A stretch of DNA of 64,000 nucleotides from JACPIL01 sp964362365 (GTDB lineage Archaea; Nanobdellota; Nanobdellia; Woesearchaeales; GW2011-AR9), in the NCBI GenBank assembly GCA_964362365.1, contig CAYIEF010000001.1, positions 13,306 to 77,305 on the forward strand. The letters run 5' to 3'. Shown one piece after another: positions 59,358 to 64,000 of this stretch (position 1 is the stretch's first letter; each line of letters starts with the position of its first letter). The notes beneath the pieces were generated by a model, which was given only the letters and a program-made list of their open reading frames with translations, was not told the origin of the DNA and did no database searches. The position numbers and the translations under genes were made by a program.

Positions 59358-59635
59358 ATCCCCCGCCCTGAAGGGTGGGGATTTACGCGAGAAAACTGAA
59401 AACTATCAGTTTTCTGCGCAGAAATGAGATATTCTTCGCATTTCTTGCGCCGCTTTTCCGAGACGGATTTTCTAAAATGAAAAGTAGCGAAATCAAACGC
59501 AGCATTCATCCCACACTATGTCCGCGGAAGTGAGCTTCCGGGACCCCGAAAATGTCGTTGCATTTTCCAGGGAATAGCGGGGATTTCTGCTCTTTTCATT
59601 TAACGAGAAAAATGAAAAAAATTTTTTTTCTCTAG
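59358..59635. ncRNA. Intergenic structured element C (59.4 kb)
   Basis: The 369-base gap upstream of elp3 has no gene but dense pairing. ATCCCC..CGC at 59358 can pair with GCGGGGAT at 59577-59584 or fold locally as CCCCGCCCTGAAGGGTGGGG. Hairpins follow: GAAAACTGA/TCAGTTTTC with loop AAACTA (59391-59414), GCGCAGAAATG with CATTTCTTGCGC (59416-59450), and GAAAATG/CATTTTC with loop TCGTTG (59548-59567). AAATGAAAAG near 59476 pairs with CTTTTCATTT near 59592. It ends in an A/T-rich terminator-like hairpin. An RNA of about 280 bases is possible. Confidence 0.5.
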
Positions 59636-59681
59636 TTTATTCCATAAACAATAAAAAACCTTCAAAGTAATACCCCCTAAC

Positions 59682-61373
59682 ATGACTGATGCAGCCTTAC
59701 AAGAAATCACTGAACTGATAAAGACAAATAAAATTGAAGATCAAGATAGCCTGAACACCATCAAGCAAGATATCGCCAAGAAACATAAACTATCAAAAAC
59801 TCCCACCAACATTGAAATCTTAGTCTCTTTACCGAAAGAAAAGATTGCTGATTTCAAGAAGATTCTTCTTTCCAAGCCTACAAGAACTATCTCTGGTGTT
59901 TCTCCAGTCGCGATTATGACTGCTCCCAGCAAATGTCCGCACGGAAAATGCACTTTCTGCCCGGGCGGCATGAATTCGCCATGGGGGAATGTTCCACAGT
60001 CATACACCGGCCATGAACCAGCTACCATGCGCGGCATCAGAAACAATTACGATTCCTATCTGCAAGTCTTCAACCGCTTGCAGCAATACGTCTTGATGGG
60101 CCATAGTTTTGATAAAATTGAAATTATTGTTATGGGCGGGACATTTCCGGCAGAACCGAAAGAATATCAGGAAGAATTTGTCTGCGGAATTTTCAAAGCC
60201 ATGAATGACTTCTCTGATCTATTTTTTGCTGCCCAGGGCGGCTTTGATTTTATGAAATTTAAGGAATTCTTTGAACTTCCCGGCGATATGTACGATAAAG
60301 AACGTGAGCGCCGAATTCAGCAAAAACTTCTGGAGCTAAAACACAAAACCAAAACTTCGTTAGAACAGGAGCAACTTGGCAATGAAACCAGTAATATCAA
60401 GTGCGTCGCGCTCTGCATCGAAACCAAGCCTGACTGGGGCTTCCTCGAGCACGGCAATGAAATGCTCCGTCAAGGCTGCACGCGAGTAGAATTAGGAATT
60501 CAATCAGTCTATGACGAGGTGCTGAAATTTGTCCACCGCGGGCATACTGTCGAAGATTCCAAAAAATCAATCCAAATTCTACGCGATTTAGGTTTTAAAA
60601 TTAATTTTCATTACATGCCGGGATTGCCGCTGACTGACTATGAACGGGATATGGCTGGTATGCGCCAACTATTTACTGATCCTGCCTATAAGCCGGACAT
60701 GATTAAAATGTATCCCTGCATGGTTGCGCCGGGAACTGCGCTGTATTACCAGTACAAAAAAGGGGAATTTATACCCTTGAGCACTGATGAAGCCGCAAAG
60801 AGAATTGCAGAATTTTATTCTTTCGTTCCGGAATATTGCCGGATTCAACGCGTGCAGAGAGATGTGCCTACCAAATACTGGGAAGCTGGCGTGGATATGA
60901 CCAATTTACGCCAGTACATAGATGAGAAATATCCAGTGAAGTGCCGAGACATTCGCGCAAGAGAGCCAAAAGGGAAAGCTATTGCCTGGGATAAAGTGGA
61001 AATTAAAGTGATGGAATACCAAGCATCCCAGGGAAAAGAATTTTTTATTTCTGCAGAAGATGCAGAACGGGACATTATAATTGGCTTTTGCAGATTACGA
61101 TTTCCCTTTGAATTTCTTCGGCCAGAGATTACGCTTGGAAGCGCTTTATTGAGGGAACTGCATGTCTATGGAACTGCTACCGCTATCGGCGATGAAGGAT
61201 TAGTGCAGCACAAGGGCTGGGGCAAGAAGCTGATGCAGAAAGCGGAAGAGATTGCCAAAGAAAATGGAAAAAATAAAATGGTAGTTATTTCCGGAGTCGG
61301 GGTTAGGGAATATTACCAAGAAAAGCTAGGGTATACGAAAGAAGGGCCGTATATGGTTAAGCATCTCTGCTAG
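59682..61373 (+). CDS. elp3: Elongator-like tRNA uridine C5-acetyltransferase/carboxymethylase Elp3
   Basis: 563 aa. Elp3 modifies wobble uridine (cm5U type) using SAM, acetyl-CoA and a 4Fe-4S cluster. The radical-SAM cluster is held by Cys85, Cys90 and Cys93 in CPHGKCTFCPGG. A GNAT acetyltransferase domain fills the last 170 residues (ELHVYGTATAIG, HKGWGKKLMQKAEEIA). Archaea have this as a single protein without the other Elongator subunits. Its 3' end overlaps a convergent small gene by 17 bases. Confidence 0.96.
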   Translation: MTDAALQEITELIKTNKIEDQDSLNTIKQDIAKKHKLSKTPTNIEILVSLPKEKIADFKKILLSKPTRTISGVSPVAIMTAPSKCPHGKCTFCPGGMNSPWGNVPQSYTGHEPATMRGIRNNYDSYLQVFNRLQQYVLMGHSFDKIEIIVMGGTFPAEPKEYQEEFVCGIFKAMNDFSDLFFAAQGGFDFMKFKEFFELPGDMYDKERERRIQQKLLELKHKTKTSLEQEQLGNETSNIKCVALCIETKPDWGFLEHGNEMLRQGCTRVELGIQSVYDEVLKFVHRGHTVEDSKKSIQILRDLGFKINFHYMPGLPLTDYERDMAGMRQLFTDPAYKPDMIKMYPCMVAPGTALYYQYKKGEFIPLSTDEAAKRIAEFYSFVPEYCRIQRVQRDVPTKYWEAGVDMTNLRQYIDEKYPVKCRDIRAREPKGKAIAWDKVEIKVMEYQASQGKEFFISAEDAERDIIIGFCRLRFPFEFLRPEITLGSALLRELHVYGTATAIGDEGLVQHKGWGKKLMQKAEEIAKENGKNKMVVISGVGVREYYQEKLGYTKEGPYMVKHLC

Positions 61374-61698
61374 GCTCTGAAAATAGCCTCCTCGGCACCA
61401 GGGTATACTCAGCTTTGCTAGCTAAAACAGACAAAATAAAATTTTTCTTTTCCCGCCAAATTAGCTTTTTTTCTTCTAAATTTTTAACTTTATCAGCGAG
61501 GGATGATTCAATTCTCAATCCGTGCTTATGTTTATACCATAAGTTTCTGAGGAAAGCTACTTCTTCTTCGGAGATGAAGTTTTCATATTCGGTATGGGAT
61601 AAATAATCAAAAGAATGAACCCAGCATCCTTCATAGCAGCCGGTATAGGCAGGAAGATCCCGTATAGGAACATTTTCGAGTATGGGCACCGGTTTCAT
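61357..61698 (-). CDS. Hypothetical protein, 113 aa
   Basis: A small soluble protein that I do not recognise. Two Cys and a Trp lie close together (YTGCYEGCWVHSFDYL). The rest is charged and helical (EEEVAFLRNLWYKHKHG). It converges on elp3 with a 17-base overlap and diverges from dph5, so it has its own promoter. Its function is unknown. Confidence 0.5.
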   Translation of the reverse strand: MKPVPILENVPIRDLPAYTGCYEGCWVHSFDYLSHTEYENFISEEEVAFLRNLWYKHKHGLRIESSLADKVKNLEEKKLIWREKKNFILSVLASKAEYTLVPRRLFSEPSRDA

Positions 61699-61775
61699 AA
61701 GATCGTGCTATTGCTGTTGTTCTTTAAATTTTTTTCTAGCAACTTTTATAAAATACCTATTGAAAAAGATAATAT

Positions 61776-62543
61776 ATGGCTCTTTACCTCATCGGCATCG
61801 GACTTAGTACAGAAAAAGACATTACCGTTAAAGGGCTGGAGATAGTACAGAAATGTGATAAAATCTACCTGGAAAACTACACTTCACTCTTGCAATGTTC
61901 CGTGCCGGATCTGGAAAAATCATATGGAAAAAAGGTAATCCTTGCTGACCGAACTGCTGCCGAACAAAAAGACCAAGAAATTGTCGAAGAAGCGCGGAAA
62001 AAAAATGTTGCTTTTTTAGTCGTGGGTGATCCTTTTTCCGCCACCACCCATATCGAGTTGTTCAAATTAGCCAAAGAAAAAAATGTTCCGGTAAAAGTTA
62101 TCCCTAATGCTTCAGTACTTACCGCAGTGGGCATAACTGGTTTGCAATTATACAAATTTGGTCAAACTACCTCCATTCCCTTCTTGGAAGAACATCCTAA
62201 CTTAGAAACACCTTATAATGCGCTAAACGAAAATCAGGAGAGAGGACTGCACACCCTTTTTCTGCTTGATTTGAAACCAGAAAAAAATAAGTTCATGACG
62301 GTAAATGAAGCTTTAGATATTTTAGAAAAAATAGAAGCGCGAAAGAAGCAAAATCTCCTCAAAAAAGATACTCTGGTGATTGGCTGCGCCCGTTTAGGCA
62401 GCGATAACACCATTATTAAAGCTGGACCTTTGGAGAAAATAAAGAAATATAATTTCGGCAAACCGCCGCACTGTTTGATAATTCCCGGCAAGATGCACTT
62501 TGTGGAAGAGGAAATGCTTGAATTCTATGCCCAGGGGCTGTAA
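61776..62543 (+). CDS. dphB: Diphthine synthase (Dph5)
   Basis: 255 aa SAM-dependent methyltransferase that methylates the modified His of elongation factor 2 on the way to diphthamide. The tetrapyrrole-methylase fold is clear: LYLIGIGLSTEKDITVKGL, VGDPFSATTH (GDPx motif, about residue 84), IPNASVLTAVG and the end GKMHFVEEEMLE. The TATA box CTTTTATAAAATA lies about 25-30 bases before the ATG, so it is leaderless. Its end overlaps a convergent gene by 19 bases. Confidence 0.97.
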   Translation: MALYLIGIGLSTEKDITVKGLEIVQKCDKIYLENYTSLLQCSVPDLEKSYGKKVILADRTAAEQKDQEIVEEARKKNVAFLVVGDPFSATTHIELFKLAKEKNVPVKVIPNASVLTAVGITGLQLYKFGQTTSIPFLEEHPNLETPYNALNENQERGLHTLFLLDLKPEKNKFMTVNEALDILEKIEARKKQNLLKKDTLVIGCARLGSDNTIIKAGPLEKIKKYNFGKPPHCLIIPGKMHFVEEEMLEFYAQGL

Positions 62544-63058
62544 TTTATATCTCTGCTAAGTCCATAGACACTTTCTATAAGCTTAAATGCGGACACATTA
62601 AACTGTATGAACCAGCTTAATTTCTCCCGCTTTTCTGAATCAACCTGGTGCGATGATCCTAGCAGAGAGGCATATTGAATTTCCACCATGGTTTCTTTAG
62701 CCTCTTCGCTGCTGAGGATTTCCGTCTCTGCGTCTGCAGCTAGTACTTCTGACGTTTCATGTTCTTCTTCCGACTCAAATTGGGAAAAAGCATTTTCTTT
62801 ATACCACTTTTTTTCATAATTAAGACCGGGCGCATTATAGGCTTGTTCCATCATAAATTGCTCTTCAGAAAAAGAATATGTAATCTGCGGCATTTCCGCT
62901 TCTTTTTCAAGAACCATGCCCTCAACTTCTTCTTCAAGAGTTATCTCTTCTGCATCTTTCGGAGCGATTTCTGTTTTAGCGATTTTTGAAGGAGTTTCCA
63001 GCAGTTGTTCCAGAGTGGCATAGTGAAGAATATTATCTAGTTGAAAAAAAGTGTGCAT
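62525..63058 (-). CDS. Hypothetical acidic protein
   Basis: 177 aa from the ATG at 63058, which lies 21-30 bases after an ATTTTAAAAG TATA-like box. A TTG at 63154 would add a hydrophobic stretch (NNNNILLLVGVSLIL) and give 209 aa. The body is strongly acidic (EEITLEEEVEGMVLEKEAE) and low in complexity. No domain is recognised. It lies directly downstream of the TPR protein gene and may be co-transcribed with it. Confidence 0.5.
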   Translation of the reverse strand: MHTFFQLDNILHYATLEQLLETPSKIAKTEIAPKDAEEITLEEEVEGMVLEKEAEMPQITYSFSEEQFMMEQAYNAPGLNYEKKWYKENAFSQFESEEEHETSEVLAADAETEILSSEEAKETMVEIQYASLLGSSHQVDSEKREKLSWFIQFNVSAFKLIESVYGLSRDINYSPWA

Positions 63059-63159
63059 ACTTTCTTTTTTTTCTACTGCTTTTAAAATGAGAGACACCCC
63101 GACAAGCAGTAAAATGTTGTTGTTATTTAAACCTTGCGAATTTCGGATCGGCAATGAAA

Positions 63160-63993
63160 TTAATATTTAAACAGACTTGGATCAAGTTCAGAAGCTTTTT
63201 TGAAATCTAGCATAGCTCCTTCTAGATCTCCTAAATTCATTTTTGCAAGACCCCGGTTGTTAAATGCAGATGCATCATCAGGTTTCAGTTCAATTGCTTT
63301 ATTGTAATCTTGTATAGCTCCCGCAAAGTCTTCTAAATTATTTTTTGCATTACCCCGGTTGTTAAATGCAAATGCATAATCAGGGTTCAGTTCAATTGCT
63401 TTATTGTAATCTTGTATAGCTCCCGCAAAGTCTTCTAAATTATTTTTTGCAATACCTCGGTTGTTGAGCGCGCTTGAAACTAAGGCAGTTAAATCTTTTA
63501 CTTTTAGGGAATGTTTTTTCTTCAAATTGCAATTAAAACCATTCCGGTTAGTATTCTCGACTCCAACTGCCAGCTCACCGCAAGATAAAAGACTTAAAAA
63601 GTGCTCTTCGTTATCTAAAACGGCCATCTCTAAACTTAGTCTTGCACCCAGAACGCTGTAGAGCGAAGTTAATCCCACGCAATTTCCGACTTTCTTATTT
63701 TGATGGTTATCCAACTGATTGTCAATGACGTTTGCAAGGAGAAAATCATCATTATACCTGTTTGGTTTTGTTTCCCACAAATACTCAAATAATGCCTTTG
63801 CCATTTCATATTGGTGATGCTCTGTTTTTTTCAATACTGCATTTCTGGTTTTACACCGCAGTTCCTGTTGCCTTTCAGCGCGCCATTGTTCAAAATCTTG
63901 CTGCATTCGGTCTAACTTTTGCTGGTAATTACTAACTCCTCTTTCATGTGAACTACCACGAGTTTCGCCTGCGGGCTCAACTCGTGGCGTCAC
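63160..63993 (-). CDS. Transglutaminase-like/SirB1-type protein with TPR repeats (5' end may lie outside)
   Basis: 277 aa from the last in-frame GTG; the frame is still open at the window edge, so the start may be further out. Residues 70-170 show a Cys (GNCVGLTSLYSVLGARL), a His (NEEHFLSLL) and an acidic VENT in the order of a transglutaminase-like/SirB1 core. The last 110 residues are three TPRs (NNRGNAKNNLEDFAGAI), a protein-binding scaffold. Two of the TPR units are nearly identical in DNA (102-base period near 63266-63470), a sign of recent duplication. Confidence 0.7.
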   Translation of the reverse strand: MTPRVEPAGETRGSSHERGVSNYQQKLDRMQQDFEQWRAERQQELRCKTRNAVLKKTEHHQYEMAKALFEYLWETKPNRYNDDFLLANVIDNQLDNHQNKKVGNCVGLTSLYSVLGARLSLEMAVLDNEEHFLSLLSCGELAVGVENTNRNGFNCNLKKKHSLKVKDLTALVSSALNNRGIAKNNLEDFAGAIQDYNKAIELNPDYAFAFNNRGNAKNNLEDFAGAIQDYNKAIELKPDDASAFNNRGLAKMNLGDLEGAMLDFKKASELDPSLFKY

Positions 63994-64000
63994 GTGTGGG

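Noticed and set aside
59361..59380. GC hairpin with CCCTGAAGGG as an IS200/IS605 (TnpB) right end
   Set aside because: The hairpin resembles such ends, but no tnpA or tnpB remnant lies on either side and the surrounding structure explains it as part of a larger fold.
63401..63470. CRISPR-like repeat
   Set aside because: The repeats are 102-base coding units of TPR modules without spacers.

Overview
The window is a gene-dense, AT-leaning archaeal chromosome segment. Archaeal markers are the ribosomal proteins eL15 and eL21, RNA polymerase subunit Rpo4/F next to eL21 and a DUF655 protein, diphthine synthase, Elp3, RtcB, NurA, an archaeal-type AsnRS, TATA-box-led leaderless genes and an intron-bearing tRNA. 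Short operons, many small lineage-specific proteins, KRGQ-type pilin-like proteins, Cys-rich lipoproteins and a hydrogenase-like complex without redox ligands suggest a DPANN archaeon, most like Woesearchaeota. That placement is inference. No rRNA operon and no CRISPR array were seen.

Layout. 1-12 kb: partial site-2 protease, RtcB, a CBS protein with a ribosome-hibernation-like C-terminus, envelope proteins (YkuD, a 710-aa exported protein, a pilin-like Ig protein), VapBC and eL15. 12-21.6 kb: a CcdA-like membrane operon, CorA, a cassette bounded by inverted repeats (16.05-17.06 kb), a proton antiporter, a PLD lipoprotein, NurA, tRNA-Thr overlapped by a LAGLIDADG ORF, and tRNA-Leu with probable introns. 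21.7-26.6 kb: a chorismate mutase-TyrA-PheA operon, a Tat-exported EEP phosphatase/nuclease and a decayed BRO-family gene. 27.1-34.3 kb: a six-gene Hyf/complex-I-like operon in which every NiFe-site and proximal Fe-S cysteine is replaced while the membrane pump residues remain. 34.3-41 kb: AsnRS, AsnB and a divergent Lrp regulator, then a PhoU-like regulator. 40.9-52.7 kb: exported protease and lipoprotein, an active/degenerate metallophosphoesterase pair, K+-independent H+-pyrophosphatase, an NRAMP-related transporter and a DHH phosphoesterase. 52.7-64 kb: PepF, small paralogues, the eL21-Rpo4-DUF655 operon, a decayed deaminase, Elp3, Dph5 and a transglutaminase-like TPR protein.

How the parts fit. 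Translation and tRNA maturation genes (RtcB, Elp3, Dph5, AsnRS, eL15, eL21) are scattered. Energy and ion genes (Hyf-like complex, pyrophosphatase, antiporter, CorA, NRAMP) suggest a cell that relies on ion gradients with little respiration of its own.

The least explained parts are the cysteine-free hydrogenase-like complex, the inverted-repeat cassette, and several strongly structured intergenic elements. Three of these elements (12.2, 26.8 and 59.4 kb) share hairpin loops AAACTA and/or TCGTTG on differing but complementary stems. At least four genes are visibly broken by frameshifts or in-frame stops.
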